DNA of 13,786 nt from Gammaproteobacteria bacterium (GTDB taxonomy: Bacteria; Pseudomonadota; Gammaproteobacteria; UBA6429). The notes under the pieces were generated by a model. That model was not told where the DNA came from. It did no database searches and was given only the letters and a program-made list of their open reading frames with translations. The stretch covers positions 1 through 13,786 of the forward strand of contig QIKU01000182.1 in assembly GCA_003232015.1 (NCBI GenBank), written 5' to 3'. The position numbers and the translations under genes were made by a program. The first letter of the stretch is position 1. Each line of letters starts with the position of its first letter. This document shows, in pieces, positions 1 through 6,257 of the stretch.

Positions 1-232
1 GTTGTATGTTCTGGATAAACTGGAGGAGCTTGTTCTATCTTTGCAAAGTAACCCTGAGCGTGGACACTACCCACCTGAACTAAGCCATCAGGGCATTAAG
101 GATTACAGGGAGGTTCTGTTTAAACCGTATAGAGTTATATATGAAATAATAGCGAGCAAGGTGATTGTTCATTTATGCGTTGATGGTCGACGCGACATGA
201 AAACATTACTCGAAAGAAGGCTACTTAGATAA
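1..232 (+). CDS. Type II toxin-antitoxin toxin, RelE/ParE family (5' end cut by window)
   Basis: The visible 76 residues are the C-terminal three quarters of a ParE/RelE-type toxin. The pattern is characteristic: an amphipathic helix (DKLEELVLSLQSNPERG), then the strand and loop REVLFKPYRVIYEI, and a closing IVHLCVDGRRDMKTLLERR segment. Family members are usually about 90-105 residues and begin with a further helix, so the true start lies before base 1. The TTG at position 2 only opens the visible frame and should not be read as the start. ParE toxins poison gyrase and RelE toxins cleave mRNA on the ribosome; which applies here cannot be told from this fragment. The antitoxin gene normally precedes the toxin and would lie just upstream, outside the window. 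The frame ends at a TAA with no internal damage, so the visible part looks intact. Confidence 0.8.
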   Translation, partial: LYVLDKLEELVLSLQSNPERGHYPPELSHQGIKDYREVLFKPYRVIYEIIASKVIVHLCVDGRRDMKTLLERRLLR

Positions 233-392
233 ATAACCGGGATCGGAACACATTAAATGCTAATATCGCTTCCACTTTTACGGGCTCGGATCAAGAAAAT
301 TTAATTTAATTAATGATTTTAAAGGCTAGGGTCGAACCAAGCTAACTTATTGATTAACCTTGTTTAAATTGCAAAAATAAGCCGATATTCAT

Positions 393-434
393 GCTTAAAA
401 CAACGATTTTACAGCTTAAATAGATATTTTAAGC
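393..434. repeat. Two alternative arms pairing with one inverted copy
   Basis: GCTTAAAA at 393-400 is the exact reverse complement of TTTTAAGC at 427-434. A second copy, GCTTAAA at 414-420, can pair with TTTAAGC at 428-434 over 7 bp with a 7-base loop. The two hairpins exclude each other. No T tract follows, so it is not an obvious terminator. It might be a protein-binding site or a weak structured leader, but AT-rich DNA produces such arms by chance. Confidence 0.3.
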
Positions 435-446
435 GCGCGCCTGGAG

Positions 447-455
447 TGGCATAAT
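447..455 (+). promoter_or_regulatory. Candidate extended -10 promoter element upstream of the VC0807-type gene
   Basis: TGGCATAAT matches an extended -10 (TG, one base, then CATAAT, which agrees with TATAAT at five of six bases). The matching -35 position, 17 bp upstream at 427-432, reads TTTTAA and is poor; extended -10 promoters often tolerate this. Transcription would begin near 462, about 150 bases before the chosen ATG at 612, and just after the inverted repeats at 393-434. This is suggestive only. Confidence 0.25.
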
Positions 456-611
456 ACCCCTGTAGGCTCCGGTAGCCAGCACACTGGTATATTATCTGGT
501 TGAACAAATGGGTTTTGTCCGAGTCTACAATGTATATGTATGGTATTACTCCATGGATTTGAGGTGGCCATACTGGAATTACGCAATGATTTTAAATATA
601 GAGATGAGAGA

Positions 612-1334
612 ATGATGAATACTGCTACATCAAAATCCCCCGAGCATAAACCGCGCCCATTGATTGACCTGTTAGTCGGTATTGTAATTCCTTCCGTTAT
701 CCTGATGAAGTTCAGTGGTGAGGCTGATCTGGGTGCGGCGACGGCACTTGTTGTTGCGTTGGCCTTTCCTTTGGGCTGGGGTTTGTATGAATTAATCAGG
801 TATAAAAAATTCAACTTTATTGCATTACTGGGTTTGGTCAGTGTATTGCTGACCGGTGGCATCGGTTTATTAGAACTGGACACGCAATGGCTGGCCGTTA
901 AGGAAGCCGCTATTCCTGGGATAATTGGTATCGCGGTGCTGGTTTCTACTCAAACGCGTTACCCACTGATAAAAACATTAATCTACAACCCGAAGATTAT
1001 GAATGTCGAAAAGATTGGTCAGAAACTTGATGAGCAGGGTGGTACCGAAGTATTTGAGGCTCGGCTGTTAAAAGCCACTTATCTGCTGGGGAGTACTTTT
1101 TTCTTTTCGGCAGCAATGAACTATATCCTGGCCGTATGGCTTGTTACCAGCCCGGCGGGCAGTGCCGCTTTTAACGAGGAACTTGGGCAGATGACCCTGC
1201 TCAGTTATCCGATGATTGCTATTCCTTCTACATTAATGTTGCTGGGTATCTTTTATTATCTATGGCGAACAGTGCATGGTATGACCGGGCTTGCACTGGA
1301 AGAAATACTGCATATGGATAATTCAAAAAAATAG
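612..1334 (+). CDS. VC0807-family multi-spanning membrane protein
   Basis: A 240-residue inner-membrane protein of the VC0807 family, whose function is not established. What is seen: hydrophobic segments at about residues 17-33, 41-61, 69-88, 99-112, 156-179 and 196-219, giving about six spans. The family-typical blocks are RPLIDLLVGIVIPS near the start, then SVLLTGGIGLLELD around 77-90 and WLAVKEAAIPGIIG around 93-106, followed by a soluble stretch (NPKIMNVEKIGQKLDE). The frame is open back to an ATG at 540, but the ATG pair at 612/615 is preferred. It follows a purine-rich GAGATGAGAG stretch and places RPLIDL near the N-terminus, as in relatives; the extra 24 upstream residues look non-conserved. 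It stands alone, with 277 bases before the next coding start at 612 counted from 1334 to 1585 being about 250, and no clear terminator follows. Transport or membrane-organising roles would be guesses. Confidence 0.8.
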   Translation: MMNTATSKSPEHKPRPLIDLLVGIVIPSVILMKFSGEADLGAATALVVALAFPLGWGLYELIRYKKFNFIALLGLVSVLLTGGIGLLELDTQWLAVKEAAIPGIIGIAVLVSTQTRYPLIKTLIYNPKIMNVEKIGQKLDEQGGTEVFEARLLKATYLLGSTFFFSAAMNYILAVWLVTSPAGSAAFNEELGQMTLLSYPMIAIPSTLMLLGIFYYLWRTVHGMTGLALEEILHMDNSKK

Positions 1335-1584
1335 GTTTTGCTTGTTTTACCGGGTTAGTTAATTTTGTTTAAGTTATAATAATAAGCTTGTATATAGGTT
1401 TAAAACCGCAATTTTATAATCCATGTGGATATTTTAAGGATGTGAATTTGGCTCTTATCCAGAGTCAATGTTAAACTTTTTCTATTTTTATTTAAATAGC
1501 TTTCTGAGTTAAGCCGTCATTATTTTTTCTCCTGTGCTAAATAGATCTTGATTGAGTTGGGGGATTTTAAAGTTAGGAATAAAA

Positions 1585-2475
1585 ATGAATAGAAAGTTGC
1601 AGCGATTAAAAAGAAAGCTTGTCTGGTTTTTTGGGGTTTATTTGCGTGGCGCACATATTGCAACCGTGGATACAAAAAATGGTTTATTAAGTTTTTATAA
1701 TAAAGATAGAACGCTAGGGCGGAGCTTGTCTGTTGAACGTGAATTTGAATTTGATGGAATGCATGCTTGTGTGAAGTTGCTTGTTGATAATAAACACATT
1801 GTTGAGCCTGAGAAGGGCACAGTGATGGATGTCGGTGGCTATATTGGTATGATTGGTATTGGTTTTCTTACGGCAAAGTTATTTAATAAAGCGCTGATGT
1901 TTGAGCCAAACCCGGACAGTTTTAAATTGATAGAGCGAAATATTCAACAAAATAATATGACTGACCAGATTAAGGCATTTAACCTTGGCTTGTCGAATGA
2001 AGAGTCTGAGTTAATTATGGAGTTGAGCCACAAAAATTATGGTGACCACCGGATCCGTAAAGAAGGCACTGTTGATGTCGGCCATTATAATGAGGACAAG
2101 CGCCAAACAATACAAGTAAGGGTAACAACGTTGGATAATTTTGTTACAGAAAACCCGGCCATTGATTTTGATAATATCAAAATGATCTGGATGGATATAC
2201 AGGGGCATGAAGGTAATTTTTTTGAAGGTGCAACTAATTTTATAAAAAAATACAAAAATGTGCCCATTGCGATGGAGTTTTGGCCTTATGGGTTATTACG
2301 AGCGGGTGTCACCCAGGATTTATTTTGTAGCCGTGTAAAAGATTTGTTTACAAACTTTTATATTTTAGATGAGGCAGATAATAAGCTGCATGCTATAGAC
2401 GAAATTGATGGTTACTTTGAAACATTTTCCCGAACACCATCGGGTGGCTGTCATTTAATTTTAGTGAATACTTAA
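1585..2475 (+). CDS. FkbM-family SAM-dependent methyltransferase
   Basis: A 296-residue protein with the FkbM methyltransferase pattern. Members typically O-methylate small molecules or sugars, often in polysaccharide, LPS or natural-product pathways. SAM-binding motif I is VMDVGGYIGMIGIGF (residues 80-94). The acidic end of the second strand is FEPNPDSF (106-113). A late motif VRVTTLDNFV (178-187) is followed by IKMIWMDIQGHEGNFFEGA (198-216), the FkbM signature ending in the conserved D-x-x-G-x-E. The frame opens at a TTG at 1552, but the ATG at 1585 is better placed: TTAGGA lies at 1573-1578, six bases before it, and the resulting N-terminus is basic (NRKLQRLKRKL). The gene is visibly more AT-rich in codon choice than the ppnP operon behind it and has no sugar-transferase or pathway neighbours, which fits recent acquisition. 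The substrate is unknown. Confidence 0.85.
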   Translation: MNRKLQRLKRKLVWFFGVYLRGAHIATVDTKNGLLSFYNKDRTLGRSLSVEREFEFDGMHACVKLLVDNKHIVEPEKGTVMDVGGYIGMIGIGFLTAKLFNKALMFEPNPDSFKLIERNIQQNNMTDQIKAFNLGLSNEESELIMELSHKNYGDHRIRKEGTVDVGHYNEDKRQTIQVRVTTLDNFVTENPAIDFDNIKMIWMDIQGHEGNFFEGATNFIKKYKNVPIAMEFWPYGLLRAGVTQDLFCSRVKDLFTNFYILDEADNKLHAIDEIDGYFETFSRTPSGGCHLILVNT

Positions 2476-2487
2476 ATATATTTGCAA

Positions 2488-2520
2488 GTAGCCTGGGTGT
2501 AGCATAGCGGAATCCAGGAA
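2488..2520 (+). repeat. REP-like palindromic repeat, copy 1
   Basis: A 33-base element beginning GTAGCCTGGGTGTAGC and ending GGAATCCAGGAA. Its arms CCTGG (2493-2497) and CCAGG (2514-2518) are perfectly complementary. A second copy at 13735-13767 matches at 27 of 33 positions. It belongs to the class of short dispersed palindromes with the form GTAGCC(T/C)GGATGTAGCGCAGCG-AATCC(A/G)GG that I recognise from several gammaproteobacterial genomes. This copy ends inside the ribosome-binding region of the next gene: its terminal AGGAA, together with the following G, makes the Shine-Dalgarno sequence for the ATG at 2530. Confidence 0.75.
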
Positions 2521-2521
2521 G
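2516..2521 (+). promoter_or_regulatory. Shine-Dalgarno AGGAAG, formed by the end of the REP-like repeat
   Basis: AGGAAG lies eight bases before the ATG at 2530. Its first five bases are the last five of the palindromic repeat, and three of them (AGG, 2516-2518) form part of the CCAGG arm. If the repeat folds in the mRNA, the ribosome-binding site would be partly paired. Confidence 0.5.
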
Positions 2522-2529
2522 AAAAAGCC

Positions 2530-3117
2530 ATGGTAACCCGACAAGCACGAAAAAAAGACGAGCAATACCTGATCCAGGCAAAGCAGCGCTATGACAAGCA
2601 ACGGCAGCGTAATGTTGCGGCGGTGCCGGGTGTACATGCGTTTGTGATGGTACTGGATAATTTAAAGGGTGGCTATAATGTACCTAAAATTTTCCGTTCG
2701 GCGGAGGCCTTTGGGGCAAACTCAGTTCATTTAGTGAATGTAGACTGGTTTGATCCGGCACCGGCAAAAGGGTCTTTCCGTAAGGTACCTGCTAAGTTTT
2801 ATGATGAGTTTGCTGCTTGTTATAATGCACTCACCGAACAGGGCTATACCTTATATATGTTAGTGGCCCAATCTGAAAATTCTGGGTCGGAAAATGATGC
2901 AGTATCTTCGCTAAGTTATGATATGGTTTTAGAAACAAAGTCGGCTTTTATTTTAGGGCATGAGGCTTACGGGCATTCTTTTGATATGGCAGATTTCCCT
3001 CTGGTTAAAAAACTGTCTATTCCACACTTTGGTTCAGTAGAAAGTTTGAACGTGAGTATTGCCGCGTCGATTGTAATGTATGAATATGTTCGGCAACATA
3101 ATGTAGATAATAAATAA
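2530..3117 (+). CDS. RNA methyltransferase, SpoU/TrmH (SPOUT) family
   Basis: A 195-residue SPOUT-fold methyltransferase, expected to 2'-O-methylate a ribose in tRNA or rRNA using SAM bound in a trefoil knot. The three family motifs are visible. Motif 1 is NVPKIFRSAEAFGANSVHLV (residues 50-69), with N50 and the catalytic-type R56. Motif 2 is FILGHEAYGHS (140-150). Motif 3 is SIPHFGSVESLNVSIAAS (163-180), followed by the helix IVMYEY. Motif 2 departs from the usual G-(N/S)-E-G-x-G-(L/I) by having H in place of N/S, and AYGH where EGxGL is common. The first 30 residues are basic and lack the separate substrate-binding domain of larger TrmH or RlmB proteins. The specific target (TrmL-, TrmH- or rRNA-type) cannot be assigned. 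It leads a run of eight closely spaced genes, with ppnP 27 bases downstream. Confidence 0.85.
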   Translation: MVTRQARKKDEQYLIQAKQRYDKQRQRNVAAVPGVHAFVMVLDNLKGGYNVPKIFRSAEAFGANSVHLVNVDWFDPAPAKGSFRKVPAKFYDEFAACYNALTEQGYTLYMLVAQSENSGSENDAVSSLSYDMVLETKSAFILGHEAYGHSFDMADFPLVKKLSIPHFGSVESLNVSIAASIVMYEYVRQHNVDNK

Positions 3118-3144
3118 TTAAGTATTTAAAAATCAGGAAAGACT

Positions 3145-3426
3145 ATGTTTGATGTCAATGAATATTTTGAAGGCAAGGTAAAGTCTATTGTTTTTAAATC
3201 AGGTGACGATGCAGCGACCATTGGTGTGATGGTGGTCGGTGATTATGAATTTGCTACGAGCACAATAGAGCATATGACATTAGTCAGCGGAAAAATGTCG
3301 GTGAAGTTACCGGCTGAAGATAGCTGGCGTGATATTAGCGTGAATGAAACGTTTATTGTTGCAGCGGATACATCATTTCTGGTGAGGGTTGCCGAGGAAG
3401 CATCTTACCTTTGTGTTTATAAATAG
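3145..3426 (+). CDS. ppnP: Pyrimidine/purine nucleoside phosphorylase PpnP (YaiE, DUF1255)
   Basis: A 93-residue protein that closely follows E. coli PpnP (YaiE) along its whole length. The shared landmarks are FDVNEYFEGKVKSI at the N-terminus, GVMVVGDYEF at 27-36, MTLVSGKMSVKLP around 44-56 and the closing VAEEASYLCVYK. The family is a single small cupin that phosphorolyses many nucleosides to the free base and ribose-1-phosphate, acting in cytoplasmic nucleoside salvage. The length is normal for the family. The ATG is preceded by AGGAAAG with good spacing. It lies 27 bases after the RNA methyltransferase and 16 before the S4-domain gene, so co-transcription is likely. Confidence 0.92.
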   Translation: MFDVNEYFEGKVKSIVFKSGDDAATIGVMVVGDYEFATSTIEHMTLVSGKMSVKLPAEDSWRDISVNETFIVAADTSFLVRVAEEASYLCVYK

Positions 3427-3442
3427 TGAGTGTTTATAAATA

Positions 3443-3655
3443 ATGGAAATATTTTCGCTTGCAGGCCACGAATATATCGAACTTAACAATTTATTAAAGG
3501 TTGTGGGTTTGGTTGGTAGTGGTGGTATGGCTAAAACCTTGATTGCCGAAGGCATGGTGATAGTGGATGGCAAAGTCGAATTGCGCAAGCGCTGTAAGAT
3601 TCGTACTGGTCAGGTAGTTGAGTTTCAGAATGAAATTGTTAAGGTTGTTGCGTAG
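3443..3655 (+). CDS. ybcJ: Small S4-domain RNA-binding protein, YbcJ-like
   Basis: A 70-residue stand-alone S4 domain resembling E. coli YbcJ. It shows FSLAGHEYIELNNLLKVVGLVGSGGMAKTLI, then the core EGMVIVDGKVELRKRCKIRTGQVVEF (about residues 36-61), with the basic RKRCKI turn expected to contact structured RNA. No catalytic domain is attached. YbcJ-type proteins are thought to bind RNA in connection with ribosomes, but a precise role is not established. The upstream region has only a weak ribosome-binding sequence (GTGAG at 3426-3430, 12 bases before the ATG), so translation may partly depend on coupling to ppnP. Its TAG stop shares one base with the GTG of the next gene. Confidence 0.85.
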   Translation: MEIFSLAGHEYIELNNLLKVVGLVGSGGMAKTLIAEGMVIVDGKVELRKRCKIRTGQVVEFQNEIVKVVA

Positions 3656-4059
3656 TGTTAAAAGTAGCACTGGTTATTTTTATTTCGTTCTTCACTGTAA
3701 GCTGCGCAGTGGTGCCGGTTTCAAAGCCACATTCGGCGAGTGACAGGGCCTGTGGCCTTTCGACTCATCAATGGAATCTGGACTTAGTGAAGGCCGGTCA
3801 CTATTCGGTAAGCTGTAATTCGCCAGAATGTATTTTGGTGACGGGAGTGGCGGCGATAGCGGTGGTGGGTGTTACTGCGATTGTATCGGGTTCGATAGTG
3901 TTAGTTGGTAATGTGGTTCACTGGGTTGAGCAGCAAGGTCGTTGTGATGCAGAAGAACGTGATCACATTGTAAGCGATATCAATACGCCCCTTATTCAGC
4001 AAGGCGGTAAGCCGATTAGAACAAAGCGGGCATTAGAAAAAGAGTTAGAGGAATTATAG
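3655..4059 (+). CDS. Putative membrane-anchored protein or lipoprotein, unrecognised family
   Basis: I do not recognise this 134-residue protein. It starts with a GTG that overlaps the preceding TAG by one base (TAGTG), with AAGG at 3641-3644. The N-terminus is signal-like (LKVALVIFISFFTVSC), with a cysteine at residue 17. The TVSC site is an imperfect lipobox because position -3 is T rather than L. Residues 31-59 hold three cysteines (RAC, SVSC, PEC) and a short conserved-looking stretch, STHQWNLDLVKAGHYSVSC. A strongly hydrophobic, Gly/Ala/Val-rich segment follows at about 60-90, then a charged tail (TKRALEKELEEL) that may form a short helix. It is probably exported and envelope-associated. 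Its stop overlaps the start of the DUF481 gene, so the two are likely translated together and may act together. Confidence 0.65.
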   Translation: MLKVALVIFISFFTVSCAVVPVSKPHSASDRACGLSTHQWNLDLVKAGHYSVSCNSPECILVTGVAAIAVVGVTAIVSGSIVLVGNVVHWVEQQGRCDAEERDHIVSDINTPLIQQGGKPIRTKRALEKELEEL

Positions 4060-4835
4060 TGCGTAGTATAAAGTTTGTTTTTTATGGTTTATTGTTTTTT
4101 GTATTTAATACGCAGGCAGAAGATGCAACGGTTAACGGCTCTACCGATACCGTTGTTGCCAGCCCAGACACGGTTGCTGTAAATGATGCTCTATTTTCCA
4201 TCTGGACATCCGAAGCCGAGCTGGGCTTTGTGCAAACAACAGGTAATACCGAAACAGAATCTTTAAATCTTAAGCTGGCTGTTGATAATAAACGCAAGAA
4301 CTGGGAACATTCATTAAAGCTGGCATCGATGCGAAGTTCGGATAGTTTGGGCACAACAGCCGAACGTTATCTTGTTTTAATTAAGTCACAATATATATTG
4401 AATGAGTCATCGTATTTATTTGATCGTTTACAGTATGAAAATGATCGTTTTAGTGGTTACGACTACCAAGCTTCAGAAGTTATCGGTTATGGTCGGCATT
4501 TAGTGACGAATGACATATTTAAACTGAGTGCCGAGATAGGTATGGGTGTGCGGCAAAATGCGCTTGAAAATGGGGCGACTCAGTCAGAAGCTATTGTGGT
4601 TATTGCCAGTGATTTTGAATGGAAGATTAGCCCGTCTGCAACACTAAGCGAAGATTTAACCATTGATATTGGTGATGACCGAACAATCAGCAAGTCAATT
4701 ACTGCGCTAACAACAAAAATTAATAGTTCGTTATCGTCTAAAATTACTTATACTGTCAGAAATGCATCTGAGGTTCCAGTCGGAACGAAGAAAACAGATA
4801 CTGAGTTAGCCGCCACATTAGTTTATACCTTTTAG
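4059..4835 (+). CDS. DUF481 family outer-membrane beta-barrel protein (YdiY-like)
   Basis: A 258-residue exported protein. The signal peptide runs through about residue 20 (MRSIKFVFYG, hydrophobic core, NTQA then ED). From about residue 50 the sequence follows the DUF481 pattern: AELGFVQTTGNTETESLNLKLAV, with the characteristic GNTE turn, then alternating strands such as YLFDRLQYENDRFSGYDYQASEVIGYGRHL. The last residue is phenylalanine (LVYTF), as is usual for proteins inserted by the BAM machinery. DUF481 members are predicted outer-membrane barrels of unknown function; some are acid- or salt-induced. Translation starts at a GTG overlapping the previous TAG by one base, with AGAGGAA at 4047-4053 as ribosome-binding site. 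The next gene follows after 14 bases. Confidence 0.85.
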   Translation: MRSIKFVFYGLLFFVFNTQAEDATVNGSTDTVVASPDTVAVNDALFSIWTSEAELGFVQTTGNTETESLNLKLAVDNKRKNWEHSLKLASMRSSDSLGTTAERYLVLIKSQYILNESSYLFDRLQYENDRFSGYDYQASEVIGYGRHLVTNDIFKLSAEIGMGVRQNALENGATQSEAIVVIASDFEWKISPSATLSEDLTIDIGDDRTISKSITALTTKINSSLSSKITYTVRNASEVPVGTKKTDTELAATLVYTF

Positions 4836-4849
4836 TAAAGGGGAAGGTT

Positions 4850-5080
4850 ATGCCGCATCATGAAGCAAAGAGTTGCCCACGTTGTCAGGCCGATTTTGAA
4901 TGCAAAGTAGGTTCTATACTGGAATGTCAGTGTTCCAATGTGTTTTTATCTGCTTCTGAGCGGGATTATGTCGGTGCCCAGTACGACGACTGCTTATGCG
5001 TTAATTGCCTGGAGGATATGCAAACAGAATTCAGTATTTTAAAGCATGACAAAAAAATACAACAGTTCCTTCAACATTAA
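4850..5080 (+). CDS. Cysteine-rich CWC family protein, probable zinc-binding
   Basis: A 76-residue protein with eight cysteines in the order expected of the cysteine-rich CWC family: CPRC at residues 9-12, C18, CQC at 26-28 and CLCVNC at 48-53. The spacing suggests one or two zinc sites. The segment ending in LSASERDYVGAQYDDCLCVNCL matches the family's conserved second half. The molecular role of the family is not established. The start is well supported by AAGGGGAAGG just before the ATG. Its position between an outer-membrane protein and a glutathione transferase-like protein does not reveal a function. Confidence 0.82.
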   Translation: MPHHEAKSCPRCQADFECKVGSILECQCSNVFLSASERDYVGAQYDDCLCVNCLEDMQTEFSILKHDKKIQQFLQH

Positions 5081-5107
5081 TGTGAAGGTTAATTAAAGGT
5101 AATTATT

Positions 5108-5776
5108 TTGGAAGAAAAGAAATTTGAGTTAGTTAGTTTTTCGTTGTGCCCTTATGTGCAACGTGCGCGAGCAATTTTAATTGAAAAAAACATTAAGCAC
5201 GATATTAAATTTATTGATCTTGACAGCCCGCCTGCATGGTTCTTTGATGTGTCACCAATGGAAAAAGTACCGGTTTTACTGGTTGACGGCAAGCCATTGT
5301 TTGAGTCAATGGTGATCTGTGAATATCTGGACGAAATTACAGAAGGTTCGTTGCACCCGGCCGATCCTTTTGACAAGGCTGTTAACCGAGCGTGGATTGA
5401 ATACGGCAATACTATTTTGGATGCTACTTATGGCCTTTTTACAACCAGTGATGAAAAGCGTTTTAAACATATGACGGCCTCACTGGATGAGAAATTCGAT
5501 ACACTGGAAGATGAATGTTTAACCGGCACACCATTTTTCAATGGTGATAAGTTTTCAATGATTGATGCCGTGTATGCCCCTGTTTTCAGGTTTCATGCCG
5601 CACTGATCAAATATCATGACCTTGGGTTTTTTGATAAACGGCCACAGTTAACTTTATGGCGTGATACATTGCTGTCTTACAATGCAGTTAGCAAAAGCGT
5701 GCCCGAAAATTATGCTGACGAACTGGATGCGTATTTACGCAAACAAGATTCTATTTTTTCAGAAAAAATGAATTAG
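5108..5776 (+). CDS. Glutathione S-transferase family protein (Cys-type active site)
   Basis: A 222-residue cytoplasmic protein with the two-domain GST layout. The thioredoxin-like N-terminal domain has SLCPYVQRAR, with C14 in a CPYV motif. This is the glutaredoxin-like active site of omega, beta and dehydroascorbate-reductase type GSTs rather than the Ser/Tyr type. The cis-proline loop is KVPVLL (residues 53-58) and the glutathione-contact pair is E66-S67 in LFESMVICEYLDE. The C-terminal half is helical, with the usual FSMIDAVYAPVFRF (N-capping box region). It likely catalyses thiol transfer or deglutathionylation; the substrate is unknown. It also resembles the SspA-like branch, which is catalytically inactive, but SspA lacks the active cysteine. 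Translation starts at TTG 5108, after AAAGG at 5095-5099; no in-frame ATG exists before the active site. Confidence 0.85.
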   Translation: MEEKKFELVSFSLCPYVQRARAILIEKNIKHDIKFIDLDSPPAWFFDVSPMEKVPVLLVDGKPLFESMVICEYLDEITEGSLHPADPFDKAVNRAWIEYGNTILDATYGLFTTSDEKRFKHMTASLDEKFDTLEDECLTGTPFFNGDKFSMIDAVYAPVFRFHAALIKYHDLGFFDKRPQLTLWRDTLLSYNAVSKSVPENYADELDAYLRKQDSIFSEKMN

Positions 5777-6174
5777 TGTTAATGCAGACTTATAAAACAG
5801 AATACTGGTTGCTGAATGTTCCTGCCTTATGGGATGCCGAAGCGGATGGTGATACGGATGTGATTTATGATAATGACGGCGTGGGTGAACTGGTCGTTAG
5901 CACGTTGTATCAGGGTGAAGGTATTGCCGACGAGCAACTCGAAGCCATGGCAAGCGAGCATGTTGATTCCGATGCCGATATCGAAGATGTGGTGCTGGGT
6001 GATTTTAGTGGTATTGCGGTAAGCTTTGAACAGGACGGCGAATACTGGTGTGAGTGGTATTTAAGGTCTGAAAAGGTGTTGCTGTTTATAACTTATAATT
6101 GCGATGCAAAAAATGTCGAAGTGGATGAAGATGTGGTGGAATCCATTCTGGAATCGCTTGAGGAAGTCGTTTAA
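5776..6174 (+). CDS. Acidic hypothetical protein
   Basis: I do not recognise this 132-residue protein. It is very acidic (long D/E-rich stretches, for example EADGDTDVIYDNDGVGE and SEHVDSDADIEDVV, and a C-terminal helix EVDEDVVESILESLEEVV). It has no signal peptide or membrane segment, and reads as a compact alpha/beta domain with strands GELVVSTLYQ, GIAVSFEQDGEYWCEWYL and KVLLFITYNC. The layout (strand, Asp-rich turn, paired strands, C-terminal helix) resembles small immunity or inhibitor-like folds, but this is a shape impression, not an assignment. Translation may start at the GTG overlapping the preceding TAG by one base (a junction used twice more in this operon) or at the ATG at 5782, two codons later. 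It is the last gene of the compact run. Confidence 0.7.
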   Translation: MLMQTYKTEYWLLNVPALWDAEADGDTDVIYDNDGVGELVVSTLYQGEGIADEQLEAMASEHVDSDADIEDVVLGDFSGIAVSFEQDGEYWCEWYLRSEKVLLFITYNCDAKNVEVDEDVVESILESLEEVV

Positions 6175-6185
6175 TTTTATACTGA

Positions 6186-6217
6186 ATTCATTGTTAACTA
6201 TTACAGGAGCAATGAAT
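6186..6217 (+). repeat. Perfect 8-bp inverted repeat with a Shine-Dalgarno in the loop
   Basis: ATTCATTG at 6186-6193 is the exact reverse complement of CAATGAAT at 6210-6217. The 16-base loop ends in AGGAG (6205-6209). The right arm contains one ATG (6212) and half of another (6216-6218). It lies 11 bases after the stop of the acidic-protein gene. No T run follows, so it is not a normal intrinsic terminator. Confidence 0.45.
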
Positions 6218-6257
6218 GGACGAAATCAACGTAACAGTCGGTTGCTTAATATGGTGA
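6216..6257 (+). other. Possible 13-codon ORF or start of a decayed small gene
   Basis: AGGAG at 6205-6209 lies six bases before ATG 6216, an ideal distance. The frame encodes MDEINVTVGCLIW and then stops. One frame over, reading continues from 6250 as YGEVFCYSESVK before a TAA. The two pieces look coding-like, so a frameshifted small gene is possible. An alternative ATG at 6212 gives a 33-residue frame with less natural composition. Evidence is thin. Confidence 0.2.

Larger units (their letters stand above)
233..611. other. 379-bp gene-free spacer with inverted repeats
   Basis: No convincing gene is present on either strand. The long minus-strand frame from 883 to 416 has a low-complexity translation without family character and overlaps the VC0807 gene, so it is treated as a shadow. 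The spacer holds a cluster of related arms: GCTTAAAA at 393-400, GCTTAAA at 414-420 and TTTTAAGC at 427-434. Either upstream arm can pair with the last one. An extended -10-like sequence lies at 447-455. Between 233 and 390 I see only AT-rich sequence. Confidence 0.5.

Noticed and set aside
416..883. 155-codon open frame on the minus strand
   Set aside because: It overlaps the well-supported VC0807-type gene, its composition is Ser/Pro/Asn-rich without motifs, and no ribosome-binding site is evident. Treated as a shadow.
1335..1584. Sigma-70 promoter for the FkbM gene using TATAAT at 1375 or 1415
   Set aside because: Both TATAAT matches lack a -35 at acceptable spacing. In such AT-rich DNA they are expected by chance.
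4082..4354. 90-codon minus-strand frame inside the DUF481 gene
   Set aside because: Fully antisense to a recognised gene and without family features.
5108..5776. Stringent starvation protein SspA
   Set aside because: The overall GST shape is similar, but SspA lacks an active-site cysteine, whereas this protein has CPYV, and the rpsI-rplM-sspB context is missing.
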